Of a stretch of 52,666 nt of DNA, positions 7,710 to 14,750 are shown one piece after another (within the stretch, counting starts at the first letter, position 1; each line of letters starts with the position of its first letter). The position numbers and the translations under genes are program-made. Below the pieces are notes generated by a model. The model did not search any database, was not told the origin of the DNA, and worked only from the letters and a program-made list of their open reading frames with translations. Origin of the DNA: Anaerolineales bacterium. Its GTDB lineage: Bacteria; Chloroflexota; Anaerolineae; Anaerolineales; Villigracilaceae. Location: the NCBI GenBank assembly GCA_014860745.1, contig JACZJC010000011.1, positions 1-52,666 of the forward strand. Direction: 5' to 3'.

Positions 7710-8471
7710 ATGACCACAGATATTGTCAGTCCCCCCTTTCCCTCCCAATCTGAACGCTTGAAAATATTTTTGCACGCGCTACTTTTCGTGCTTGGCTTCT
7801 CATTGGTATTTGTGATCGGCTGGGGCGGCTCGGTGACGGCGCTTGGCCAATTATTTGGCGCATACAAACAGGTCATCGCGCAAATAGGGGGTGTGGTGGT
7901 GATCATGTTCGGGCTGGCAACTCTCGAAGTGATTCGCCTCCCCTGGTTTTATTATGATACCCGGGCAGAATACACGGGTCAGCGCGGAACCTATGGTGGG
8001 TCTGCTCTCATGGGCATTTTCTTCGCGGCAGGCTGGAGTCCGTGTATTGGCGCGACACTCGGCGCTATTCTGACAATGGGGCTCAGCCAGCAAACGGTCG
8101 GACAGGCAATGTGGCTGTCTTCAGGTTATTCGCTTGGGTTGGGCATTCCATTCCTGGCGATGGCAGTTGGACTGGAACGCGCTTCCGGCTGGCTCAAACG
8201 AATGCGCCCTTACCAAAAGTATTTCAAGATCGCCAGCGGCGTTTTCATCATCGCGATTGGCGTTCTGCTTCTCACGAACACCATGAGCCTGATCGCGATC
8301 TGGGCGTTCAAGAATGGGCTTTACATTGAAAAGTTCACCCTGTTCTCCGCTGCGCCGACGTATTTCACCGCCATCATCGCCGGGTTGTTATCCTTCCTTT
8401 CGCCCTGTGTCCTGCCACTTGTCCCTGCCTATCTTGGCTATCTGAGCGGACATACCATCCAGAGATCATAA
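7710..8471 (+). CDS. ccdA: CcdA/DsbD-type thiol transporter, circularly permuted
   Basis: This 253-residue six-helix protein belongs to the CcdA family, which passes electrons from cytoplasmic thioredoxin across the membrane to extracytoplasmic thiol partners. Both catalytic Cys blocks are present, but in the wrong order. GWSPCIG (Cys112) comes first, and the block LLSFLSPCVLPLVPAYLG (Cys233), which is the first helix of ordinary CcdA, comes last. Residues 20-60 match what is normally helix 2 onward. Start at ATG 7710 has AGGAAGA upstream. It heads an operon with a DsbA-like protein and a rhodanese. Confidence 0.85.
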   Translation: MTTDIVSPPFPSQSERLKIFLHALLFVLGFSLVFVIGWGGSVTALGQLFGAYKQVIAQIGGVVVIMFGLATLEVIRLPWFYYDTRAEYTGQRGTYGGSALMGIFFAAGWSPCIGATLGAILTMGLSQQTVGQAMWLSSGYSLGLGIPFLAMAVGLERASGWLKRMRPYQKYFKIASGVFIIAIGVLLLTNTMSLIAIWAFKNGLYIEKFTLFSAAPTYFTAIIAGLLSFLSPCVLPLVPAYLGYLSGHTIQRS

Positions 8472-8492
8472 GCTATTGGAGAGTAAAACTTC

Positions 8493-9239
8493 ATGGATTC
8501 CCCTGTACATTCGGAGGATACCATTACTTTTAAGCGCACCCATTTTTATTCGGTCCTGGTGGTACTGGCTTTTGCCATAGGCATACTGACCGGCTATATT
8601 GTCTGGGGACTTGCGCCCCGTTCACAACAAGCGATTGTCAATAATCCATCTGTTGCCCAGGGACCGGTTGTCGAAGCGCCATTAGCGACCCAGGCGTCGC
8701 AGTTCACCCGCTATGACATCCCATTCGATGGCTTTCCGAGCCAGGGCTCGATGGATGCGCCCATCGTGATCGTCGAGTTCAGCGACTTTCAGTGCCCGTT
8801 CTGCAAACGCTTCCAAGATGAGACGGCTGCACAATTGCTGTCAGCGTATCCCGGTCAAATTCGTTTTGTCTATCGTCATCTTCCCTTGACCTCGATCCAT
8901 CCCGAAGCCTTCCCGTCCGCGGAAGCCTCGATGTGCGCCAATGAACAAAATGCCTTCTGGGATTACCATGACAGAATCTTCGAGAACCAGAACAACCTTG
9001 GGCGCGAGCTGTACATGCAGATCGCCACTGACCTCGATTTGGATACTGTCTCCTTCGAAGAATGTTTGGACTCGGGTACATATAAAGACTTGATCCAGCA
9101 GGATATGGATTTTGCGCTCAACCTTGGCGTTCAATCCACCCCCACATTTTTCATCAACGGGCTGGCAATCGTTGGCGCACAACCCCTTGAAGCATTCAAG
9201 ATGATCATCGATCTTGAGTTGGCTGGACAGATTCCATGA
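8493..9239 (+). CDS. DsbA-family thioredoxin-fold oxidoreductase, membrane anchored
   Basis: This 248-residue protein has an N-terminal membrane anchor at about 17-40 and a DsbA/BdbD-type domain outside the membrane. The active site is CPFC (Cys101, Cys104) in FSDFQCPFCKRF, and the cis-Pro loop is STPTFFING. It is likely to form, break or relay disulfides, with the CcdA protein 21 bases upstream as electron donor or acceptor. The rhodanese gene overlaps its stop by four bases, so the three genes act as one unit for extracytoplasmic thiol chemistry. Confidence 0.88.
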   Translation: MDSPVHSEDTITFKRTHFYSVLVVLAFAIGILTGYIVWGLAPRSQQAIVNNPSVAQGPVVEAPLATQASQFTRYDIPFDGFPSQGSMDAPIVIVEFSDFQCPFCKRFQDETAAQLLSAYPGQIRFVYRHLPLTSIHPEAFPSAEASMCANEQNAFWDYHDRIFENQNNLGRELYMQIATDLDLDTVSFEECLDSGTYKDLIQQDMDFALNLGVQSTPTFFINGLAIVGAQPLEAFKMIIDLELAGQIP

Positions 9240-9658
9240 AACAAGTCGTCCTACTGGCATTATTTCTACTTCTGACACTGACCGCCTGTAAAGGTAAGGC
9301 GGTAGAGATCACAGGCAGGCAGGTTTCGGTCGCCGGAGGTTCCTATAAAAACATCACCCCCGCTGAATTGGATGTGATGTTAGTAAACAAGGATTTTGTC
9401 TTTATAAACGTGCATATTCCCTTTGCAGGATCCATTCAAGACACCGACCAGTCCATTCCTTATGACCAGATCAGTACCACTGAATATATGAACCAACTCC
9501 CCACAGATAGGAATGCAAGGATCGTGTTGTATTGCCGAAGTGGGCGCATGAGCGAAATCGCGGCGACGGAGCTCGTTTCGCTTGGGTATATAAATATCTG
9601 GAATCTCGAAGGCGGCATGGTTGCATGGGAACAGGCAGGGTATGAGATCGGGAAATAG
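9236..9658 (+). CDS. rhodanese-domain lipoprotein
   Basis: This 140-residue exported lipoprotein (lipobox LLTLTAC, Cys18) has a rhodanese domain at about 38-137 whose active-site loop is CRSGRM with catalytic Cys100. Rhodaneses transfer sulfane sulfur through a persulfide on this Cys. An extracytoplasmic copy beside CcdA and DsbA-like proteins points to sulfur or thiol handling on the outer face of the membrane. The ATGA overlap with the DsbA-like gene supports co-translation. The next operator begins two bases after its stop codon. Confidence 0.85.
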   Translation: MKQVVLLALFLLLTLTACKGKAVEITGRQVSVAGGSYKNITPAELDVMLVNKDFVFINVHIPFAGSIQDTDQSIPYDQISTTEYMNQLPTDRNARIVLYCRSGRMSEIAATELVSLGYINIWNLEGGMVAWEQAGYEIGK

Positions 9659-9659
9659 G

Positions 9660-9728
9660 ATAAGCAGAATTGCCTATGAAGACAGCCGTAATATGGCTCT
9701 CGTTGAAGCTGTCTTTTAATTGCATAAT
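9660..9728 (+). promoter_or_regulatory. island operator plus -10 for the 9751 YHS gene
   Basis: ATAAGCA-GAAT-TGCCTAT is at 9660-9677 and CATAAT at 9723-9728, 54.5 bp from the operator centre. A terminator-like hairpin (9679-9717) fills the space between them. Confidence 0.72.
9679..9717 (+). terminator. terminator of the ccdA operon
   Basis: AAGACAGC (9679-9686) pairs with GCTGTCTT (9708-9715) across a long loop and continues into TTAAT. It lies between the operator and -10 of the next gene. Confidence 0.55.
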
Positions 9729-9750
9729 TCAAAGAAAAGGAGACCCGCTT

Positions 9751-9930
9751 ATGACAACCACTGTACACGACCCCGTTTGCCACATGGATATCGATCCCGC
9801 CACCGCTGCCGGTACATCCGAATACAAGGGGCAGACGTATTATTTCTGCTCGCTCGGTTGCAAGAAATCCTTCGACAAGGAACCCGAGAAGTATCTTGGA
9901 AAAGCCGACGAACACGCCCACCATCATTAA
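9751..9930 (+). CDS. small YHS-domain protein with His tail
   Basis: This 59-residue YHS module has DPVCHMDIDP with Cys10, then YYFCSLGCKKSF with Cys33 and Cys37, ending in EHAHHH. The three Cys and the terminal His cluster suggest metal binding, probably copper. It has a strong AAGGAGA ribosome site and its own operator-bearing promoter. A decayed partial copy of the second half of this gene lies 1.2 kb downstream at 11076. Confidence 0.85.
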   Translation: MTTTVHDPVCHMDIDPATAAGTSEYKGQTYYFCSLGCKKSFDKEPEKYLGKADEHAHHH

Positions 9931-9956
9931 ATCGCTTTCCTCCTCTCCCCGAAATG

Positions 9957-9991
9957 GCCTGTCTTTTGGACAGGCTATTCTGCTTGTTTTC
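9957..9991 (+). terminator. terminator after the 9751 YHS gene
   Basis: GCCTGTC (9957-9963) pairs with GACAGGC (9969-9975) around TTTTG and is followed by a T-rich tail ending TTGTTTT. Confidence 0.65.
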
Positions 9992-10094
9992 GCCAGGCAA
10001 AATCCCGATAAGAACCTTCACTCACTTTTTGTCCCGCCTTTACAACTTCTTTAAACTCGCCTGGTATTCTTGGATCATCGAAAAGGAGCAAAGC

Positions 10095-10268
10095 ATGTTT
10101 TTTATGTGGATCGTCCCCCTGCTACTGATCGGTTTGATCGTTTACGCCATCTCTGGCAATAATCTTGTCAATGCGTTCAAGCCTGCTTCAAGCCGCGCCT
10201 GCCCTCATTGCCAAAAGCCCGCGCAGGCGGACTGGAAAACCTGTCCTCATTGCGGACAGGCGTTGTAG
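10095..10268 (+). CDS. membrane-anchored zinc-ribbon peptide
   Basis: This 57-residue protein has one N-terminal membrane helix (residues 2-20) and a short cytoplasmic zinc ribbon of two CPHC knuckles (Cys36/39 and Cys50/53). The start ATG at 10095 has AAGGAGC seven bases upstream. It is the first of three neighbouring genes that share this knuckle pattern (10278 and 10615). Function is unknown; such zinc ribbons usually serve structural or protein-binding roles. Confidence 0.75.
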   Translation: MFFMWIVPLLLIGLIVYAISGNNLVNAFKPASSRACPHCQKPAQADWKTCPHCGQAL

Positions 10269-10277
10269 GAGGTTCCC

Positions 10278-10565
10278 ATGTGCGGATGTATGTTAATGCA
10301 TGCGACAATGAACCATGAAGAACATCAGCCCGTTTCGCAACCTGGGAGCGCGCCCCTCGCGGCCGTGCCCGCCGCGTCTGGGCGACAGTGCGCGCATTGC
10401 GGTTTTTCCCTCAGACAGGGTTTCGCTTTCTGTCCCAACTGCGGCATGAGACTGCAGGAGACAAAATGCCCAGCTTGCGGACAAATTTCGGAGGCAATCT
10501 GGAAAACCTGTGCCTACTGCGGGTCGCCGCTCGGACAAACGGACGGACAGCGAATGCCCGCATGA
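10278..10565 (+). CDS. double zinc-ribbon protein
   Basis: This 95-residue soluble protein has four CxxC knuckles: Cys38/41, Cys52/55, Cys64/67 and Cys78/81, which is enough for two zinc ribbons. A separate CGC at residues 2-4 with nearby His and Met residues could be another metal site. It begins nine bases after the preceding zinc-ribbon gene, with AGGAGG overlapping that gene's stop codon, so they form an operon. The family is of the DZR type; no specific function can be assigned. Confidence 0.75.
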   Translation: MCGCMLMHATMNHEEHQPVSQPGSAPLAAVPAASGRQCAHCGFSLRQGFAFCPNCGMRLQETKCPACGQISEAIWKTCAYCGSPLGQTDGQRMPA

Positions 10566-10614
10566 TCGGGAAGCGATCTCTTCCCGAAGCGTCAAAGAAT
10601 CGGAGAAACAAAAA

Positions 10615-10962
10615 ATGAAAAAAGTTAATTGGACTGCGGTAGTAATTTTCGCCATTCTAGCCCTGCTCGTACTGCAAGTGGCGGGATACCTGCTGGGCGG
10701 TTCGAGATACGGCGGCTGGGGCATGATGGGACCTGGCATGATGGGCAGTTGGGGCTACTCTCCCTTCGGCTGGATCGGCATGTTCTTCATGTGGCTCATT
10801 CCCATCGGTGTGATCGCGCTAATCGTGTTTGGCGTCGTCTCGTTGGCGCGAAATTCTGGAAACCCCACGCCGCCAGCCCTTCACAATCCCTGCCCCAATT
10901 GTGGGAAGGGTACACAAGCCGAATGGCAGAATTGTCCCTACTGTGGGACGAAATTGAAGTAA
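10615..10962 (+). CDS. Gly/Met-rich membrane protein with C-terminal zinc ribbon
   Basis: This 115-residue protein has a helix at about 7-27, a Gly/Met/Trp-rich loop (GGWGMMGPGMMGSWGY, residues 33-48) and a second helix at about 53-77. A cytoplasmic zinc ribbon follows (Cys93/96, Cys107/110). The Met-rich loop would face outside and could bind Cu(I). A frameshifted paralogue lacking the ribbon lies at 12378. The start has GGAGA upstream, and the gene continues the zinc-ribbon operon that began at 10095. A strong terminator follows at 11025. Confidence 0.75.
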   Translation: MKKVNWTAVVIFAILALLVLQVAGYLLGGSRYGGWGMMGPGMMGSWGYSPFGWIGMFFMWLIPIGVIALIVFGVVSLARNSGNPTPPALHNPCPNCGKGTQAEWQNCPYCGTKLK

Positions 10963-11024
10963 CGCGAGATTTATCTCGCCCCGCGTCAGTGGCTTGAGGC
11001 GCGAGCCTTTCCACCCATCGTTCG

Positions 11025-11058
11025 CCAGCCAGCAGAACCCTGCTGGCTGGTTTTAATT
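11025..11058 (+). terminator. terminator of the zinc-ribbon operon
   Basis: CCAGCCAGCAG (11025-11035) pairs perfectly with CTGCTGGCTGG (11040-11050) around AACC and is followed by TTTTAATTT. Confidence 0.88.
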
Positions 11059-11075
11059 TCACTCATTGACAAACC

Positions 11076-11175
11076 TATTACTTCTGCTCGCTCGGGTGCA
11101 TGAAGTCCTTCGACAAGGAACCTGAGAGTATCTTGGTAAAGCCGACGAACACGCTCACCATCACTAAATCGCTCC
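11076..11175 (+). pseudogene. YHS gene remnant
   Basis: This stretch repeats the second half of the 9751 YHS gene and its 3' flank with only a few changes (YYFCSLGC, then KSFDKEPE). A one-base deletion in the codon after the CCT-GAG pair shifts the frame, and the first half with DPVC is absent. It cannot encode a working YHS domain. It is a leftover of a local duplication. Confidence 0.85.
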
Positions 11176-11200
11176 TCTCATCTTCATTTTTTTTATTTCT

Positions 11201-11218
11201 ATAGGCAATTATGCCTAT
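11201..11218 (+). promoter_or_regulatory. island operator, perfect palindrome
   Basis: ATAGGCA-ATTA-TGCCTAT is a perfect palindrome and matches the island operator. The nearest gene start is about 180 bp downstream. At the usual distance only GATAAG (11265-11270, 55.5 bp) is found, inside the loop of the hairpin at 11244-11286, so promoter function here is less certain than at the other copies. Confidence 0.55.
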
Positions 11219-11243
11219 CGGAGCTCCCCCCCAAGTGGCGGAG

Positions 11244-11286
11244 ACAAACACTCCCCGTTCGATGGATAAGGCTGGGGAGTGTTTGT
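11244..11286 (+). terminator. 13-bp hairpin in the 11396 leader
   Basis: ACAAACACTCCCC pairs perfectly with GGGGAGTGTTTGT around a 17-base loop. There is little T-run after it, so it may be a terminator or an RNA structure in the leader of the gene at 11396. Confidence 0.5.
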
Positions 11287-11395
11287 TGTAATATGGATGT
11301 ATTATCCACATATATTTATCTGACGTTCTGACAGAAGGGCTTTCGTTGCCTCGTTTACTACTATTTGATCAAAAGACGCAAAAGGAGAAATGACT

Positions 11396-11929
11396 ATGGA
11401 AATGAATGTGCGTGAAATCTGGACCGTTGTGCATGGCATGGTGTTCGGCTTTATCTTCCTGCTGGGCTTCAGCGGCGCGCTGTATGCAGTCTATAGCTTG
11501 AAAGCCGAATGGCTGACCACCGAAGGCATGACCAAGACCGTCAACATTATCAAAGTGTACCTTTGGGGTCTCGCCATTTCGGTGTGGGCCGCAGTATTTA
11601 CCGGTGCCTGGGTGGTTTACCCTTGGTATCGCGCCACTCCACCTGACGGTACCACCGATCTGAGCGCATTCCCCAGGTCTCTGCTTCTTGCGAACGAAAG
11701 CACTGCCCAGTGGCACGAATTCGGCATGGAATGGAAGGAGCATGTTGCCTTCCTGGCTCCGATCGCAGCGACAGTGGTAGCCTTCGTCGTCAACTACTAC
11801 GGCGCGCAACTAGCCAGAAAGATTGGCGAGCGCCGTGCAGTGATGATCTTCTTCATCTTCGCCTTCGTTGCAACGGCAATTGCCGGCATGTTTGGCGCCT
11901 TCATTACCAAGGCTGCTGCTGTCCGCTAA
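11396..11929 (+). CDS. four-helix membrane protein of unknown function
   Basis: This 177-residue integral membrane protein has about four helices (roughly 14-35, 56-76, 115-138, 149-172), a conserved-looking HG pair in the first helix and WHEFGMEWKEH between helices 2 and 3. No family with a known function is recognised; the layout is like small haem- or quinone-associated subunits, but no ligand set is clear. ATG 11396 is preferred over ATG 11390 because AAGGAG lies only two bases before the latter. It forms a pair with the membrane gene at 11963, 33 bases downstream. Confidence 0.65.
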   Translation: MEMNVREIWTVVHGMVFGFIFLLGFSGALYAVYSLKAEWLTTEGMTKTVNIIKVYLWGLAISVWAAVFTGAWVVYPWYRATPPDGTTDLSAFPRSLLLANESTAQWHEFGMEWKEHVAFLAPIAATVVAFVVNYYGAQLARKIGERRAVMIFFIFAFVATAIAGMFGAFITKAAAVR

Positions 11930-11962
11930 TCCCATAAAATTTACTTGAAAAGGAAAACGACT

Positions 11963-12304
11963 ATGGCTAGTGAAATGAATGACAAAGTCAACGGACCTGC
12001 CGCTGCTGCCCTGCTCGCTGGTGGAATTGGCTCCGCCGCAATGGGTGTCATCACCCTGATCTACGAATTGGATGACAAGTCTGGTTTCTCCAAGAGCATG
12101 ACCTGGTACAAACCGGTTGGAGGACTCTCAGGCAAATCCAGTTGGGCGATCATCATCTTCTTCGTCTCTTGGGCGATCCTGCACTTCATCTGGAAAGATA
12201 AGGATACCAATTTTGCCCGTATCTCCTCGCTGGCAATTGCCCTGCTGTTCGTAGGCCTCATCGGTACCTTCCCACCCGTCTGGCACCTGCTCAAAGGCAG
12301 CTAA
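11963..12304 (+). CDS. three-helix membrane protein of unknown function
   Basis: This 113-residue protein has three hydrophobic segments at about 14-36, 61-80 and 86-107, with the loop YELDDKSGFSKSMTWYKPVG between the first two. It has no signal peptide, Cys, or recognisable motif. The ribosome site AAGGAAAA precedes ATG 11963. It almost certainly works with the four-helix protein just upstream, since the two are closely spaced and similar in composition. The function is not known. Confidence 0.6.
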   Translation: MASEMNDKVNGPAAAALLAGGIGSAAMGVITLIYELDDKSGFSKSMTWYKPVGGLSGKSSWAIIIFFVSWAILHFIWKDKDTNFARISSLAIALLFVGLIGTFPPVWHLLKGS

Positions 12305-12316
12305 CAAATCTGGTTC

Positions 12317-12364
12317 AGGCAGAACCCCACAGAAAATTGTCCACATTGCGAACAGACACTATGA
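12317..12364 (+). pseudogene. zinc-ribbon gene remnant
   Basis: A short open stretch reads QNPTENCPHCEQTL and a stop, matching the end of the zinc-ribbon proteins at 10095 and 10615 (TCPHCGQAL type). There is no start or first Cys knuckle. With the YHS remnant and the frameshifted paralogue it marks a decayed copy of the 9.7-11.0 kb block. Confidence 0.6.
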
Positions 12365-12377
12365 AAGGAAATATAAA

Positions 12378-12685
12378 ATGCAAAAAGTTAACTGGTTGGT
12401 CGTTGGAATTATCAGCATCGTCGTCCTTTTGCTCCTGTTTGGAGGCGGCATGATGATGGGCGGCTGGGGCTATCGTGGATGGAGCATGATGGGACCTGGC
12501 GGTATGGTAGGACCTGGCGGCATGATGAATAATTGGGGATACGCTTCCTCTCCCTCTCCCCTCGGTTGGATCGGGATGATCTTCATGTGGCTGATTCCCG
12601 TGGGCTTAATTTAATTGTGCTGGCAGCATTCGGCGTCGTCTGGCTTGTGCGCAACACCGGCAACTCCAAGCCGCCATCTTCTTAG
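12378..12685 (+). pseudogene. Gly/Met-rich membrane protein, frameshifted paralogue of 10615
   Basis: The first 78 codons match the 10615 protein: MQKVNW start, helix, a Met/Gly-rich loop rich in GMM, then LGWIGMIFMWLIPVGL. A stop TAA at 12612-12614 interrupts it. Shifting the frame by one base restores a good match (LIVLAAFGVVWLVRN, then KPPSS) up to TAG at 12683-12685. The zinc ribbon of the paralogue is absent. It is either a recent pseudogene or a shortened two-helix form; a sequencing error at the shift is possible. Confidence 0.7.
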
Positions 12686-12867
12686 CGAGTGATTCTTGGG
12701 TCAAAAAATTTAATATGAGAAAAGAGCATTAACCATGGATGTTTTTTCCCGCAATCTCCGGGGTTAACACTTTTAAGAAAAAGTCCCTAATTGTTCTTCC
12801 TCAATTGTGGGAGGACGTGTAGTTAAAAGGTTGACTATTCATATATTCTCAAGCCAAGGAGTATCGA

Positions 12868-13338
12868 ATGAATATGATTATGAAAAATGAAAACGGGCAT
12901 TACAAAAAATTACTGATCATGGCTGGATTGTCTTTTATGTCCATGTACGTGCTTATGTATGCGATGGTCAATACATTTGCAAATGCGATTCCTAACATCA
13001 ATCAATTTTATATGGCCGGTCTAATGACAGCCCCCATGCTGATCATTGAAATGGTTTTAATGGGATCCATGTATATAGACAAGAAGCTCAATGCGATTGT
13101 TATCGCAATAAGTTCCATACTCTTAATCGTGTTCTTTATACTCATCAGGCAGCAGAGTGCAGTTTCAGACAGGCAATTTTTGAAATCAATGATCCCTCAT
13201 CATGCCTCGGCAATTCTAATGTGTGAAAAAACCAACCTGCAAGACCCTGAAATAAAGGAGTTATGCGAGTCCATAATTTCAAGCCAGCAGGAAGAAATCG
13301 ATCAAATGAAAGCTAAATTAGAAGAATTGGAAAAGTGA
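12868..13338 (+). CDS. DUF305-like membrane protein
   Basis: This 156-residue protein has three membrane helices in its first 95 residues and a C-terminal tail resembling DUF305 domains. The tail has MIPHHASAILMCEKT, then a Cys-containing helix and QEEIDQMKAKLEELEK. The HH-x5-MC arrangement is the usual DUF305 core and is linked to metal homeostasis in its neighbours elsewhere. The gene is clearly richer in A+T than its surroundings, which suggests separate acquisition. The start ATG 12868 has AAGGAG upstream. Confidence 0.75.
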   Translation: MNMIMKNENGHYKKLLIMAGLSFMSMYVLMYAMVNTFANAIPNINQFYMAGLMTAPMLIIEMVLMGSMYIDKKLNAIVIAISSILLIVFFILIRQQSAVSDRQFLKSMIPHHASAILMCEKTNLQDPEIKELCESIISSQQEEIDQMKAKLEELEK

Positions 13339-13439
13339 ACCGGTTTGGAAAAAATGAGGCCTTTAAGCGGACTCGTTTCAAATTTGGTTATCCATTTGAA
13401 GCGTGCATGTAACATCACCTCATTTTGGAGGAACCAGCT

Positions 13440-14750
13440 ATGAGCGAACAGAAAGACACTATTTTAATCACAGGCAGCAGTGGCAGAATCGGCTACCCGC
13501 TGGCCAAGCGATTGGCAGAATCGTTTAATGTCGTCGGCTTTGACAGACGCGCGCCGTCGCATCCCCCGCCCAGCGCCGAATGCCTTTACGTGGACCTAAC
13601 ACTCGACGAAAGTCTGCGCCGCGGGCTGGAAGCCATCCGCGAGCTACACGGCAACCGCATCGCCTCCGTGATTCATCTGGCCGCCTATTATGATTTTTCC
13701 GGCGCGTCGAGTCCGCTCTATGATGAGGTCACAGTGCGCGGCACCGAGCGCCTGCTGCGAATGCTGCAGGATTTTGAAGTCGAGCAGTTTATTTTTTCCA
13801 GCACAGACCTGGTGCATGCGCCCTCTGTGTCCGGACAGCGCATCAACGAAGATTCGCCGCTTCAGCCCAAGTGGGCCTATCCGGAGTCGAAAGTCAAAAC
13901 CGAGCAGGTCATCCATGCTGAACGTGGCAATATCCCTACCGTCATCCTGCGTATCGCCGGCGTCTACAATGACCTGTGTGATTCTATTCCGCTGGCGCAA
14001 CAGATACAACGCTTCTATGAACACGACATTACGGCCTATCTCTTTCCTGGCGAGGTCACTGCCGGGCGTCAAGCGTTCGTGCATAACGAAGACGTGCTGG
14101 ACGCGATCATGCTTGCCGTCGCACGTCGCAAGGAATTGCCGCCCGAAGTGACGCTGCTCATCGGCGAGTCTGAGTCACCTGGTTATGATGAACTGCAACG
14201 CATCTTCGGGCGTTTGATCCACAACGCCGAATGGAAGACACATTCCATTCCCAAACTATTCGCCAAAGGAGGTGCGTGGGCACAGGAGAAACTGCCGCTG
14301 GGCCGACCTCCCTTTATAAAACCATGGATGATCGATCTCGCCACCGACAATTTCGAGCTTGATATTACGCGTGCCCACACAGTACTGGGCTGGGAGCCCA
14401 AACGCTCGCTACGTGACACCCTGCCGAAAATGATACCGTCACTCAAAGCCGATCCGCTTGCGTGGTACCGCGAGAATGATATCAAGCCGCCGCTTTGGCT
14501 GCGTGAATTGGCATCCCCTGTCGATCAAACAAAGGAGATTGAGCCTCATGAATTGATGCGGTTGGGCAAAGAGGTTCAGCATACGATTGCGATGCCCAAA
14601 CCAAAGGGCATGAAGATGGAAAAGCATGATATGTCGAAAACGAACGATTCGAATGCAACGATTATCCCTAAACCAAAGGCAAAGCCCAAAGCAAAAGCAA
14701 AGCCCAAACCAGCAAAACCTGCGAAAGGATCTGGACATGCAAAAGCATGA
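13440..14750 (+). CDS. NAD-dependent epimerase/dehydratase (extended SDR) with basic tail
   Basis: This 436-residue protein starts with the Rossmann motif GSSGRIG, has the catalytic Tyr-Lys pair in YPESK and an SDR core of about 310 residues. The substrate is not evident, but such enzymes act on nucleotide sugars or related compounds. The last 60 residues are unusual: KHDMSKTNDSN followed by a Lys/Pro/Ala repeat tail. The KHDMSK part copies the N-terminus of the next gene. ATG 13440 is chosen because GGAGGAA sits upstream; a TTG in the same frame at 13425 is part of that site. It overlaps the VKOR gene by 14 bases. Confidence 0.8.
   Translation: MSEQKDTILITGSSGRIGYPLAKRLAESFNVVGFDRRAPSHPPPSAECLYVDLTLDESLRRGLEAIRELHGNRIASVIHLAAYYDFSGASSPLYDEVTVRGTERLLRMLQDFEVEQFIFSSTDLVHAPSVSGQRINEDSPLQPKWAYPESKVKTEQVIHAERGNIPTVILRIAGVYNDLCDSIPLAQQIQRFYEHDITAYLFPGEVTAGRQAFVHNEDVLDAIMLAVARRKELPPEVTLLIGESESPGYDELQRIFGRLIHNAEWKTHSIPKLFAKGGAWAQEKLPLGRPPFIKPWMIDLATDNFELDITRAHTVLGWEPKRSLRDTLPKMIPSLKADPLAWYRENDIKPPLWLRELASPVDQTKEIEPHELMRLGKEVQHTIAMPKPKGMKMEKHDMSKTNDSNATIIPKPKAKPKAKAKPKPAKPAKGSGHAKA

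Noticed and set aside
9970-9987. ACAGGCT-ATTC-TGCTTGT as a further copy of the island operator
   Set aside because: The half-sites are weak, no -10-like hexamer lies at the common distance in either direction, and the left half is the arm of the terminator at 9957-9975.
11302-11310. A perfect DnaA box (TTATCCACA)
   Set aside because: It is single, far from dnaA and without companions; one such 9-mer is not surprising by chance in 52 kb on two strands.
12612-12614. TAA in the 12378 gene as a recoding event
   Set aside because: Similarity to the 10615 paralogue resumes in another frame, so this is a frameshift, not stop read-through, and TAA is not used for selenocysteine.
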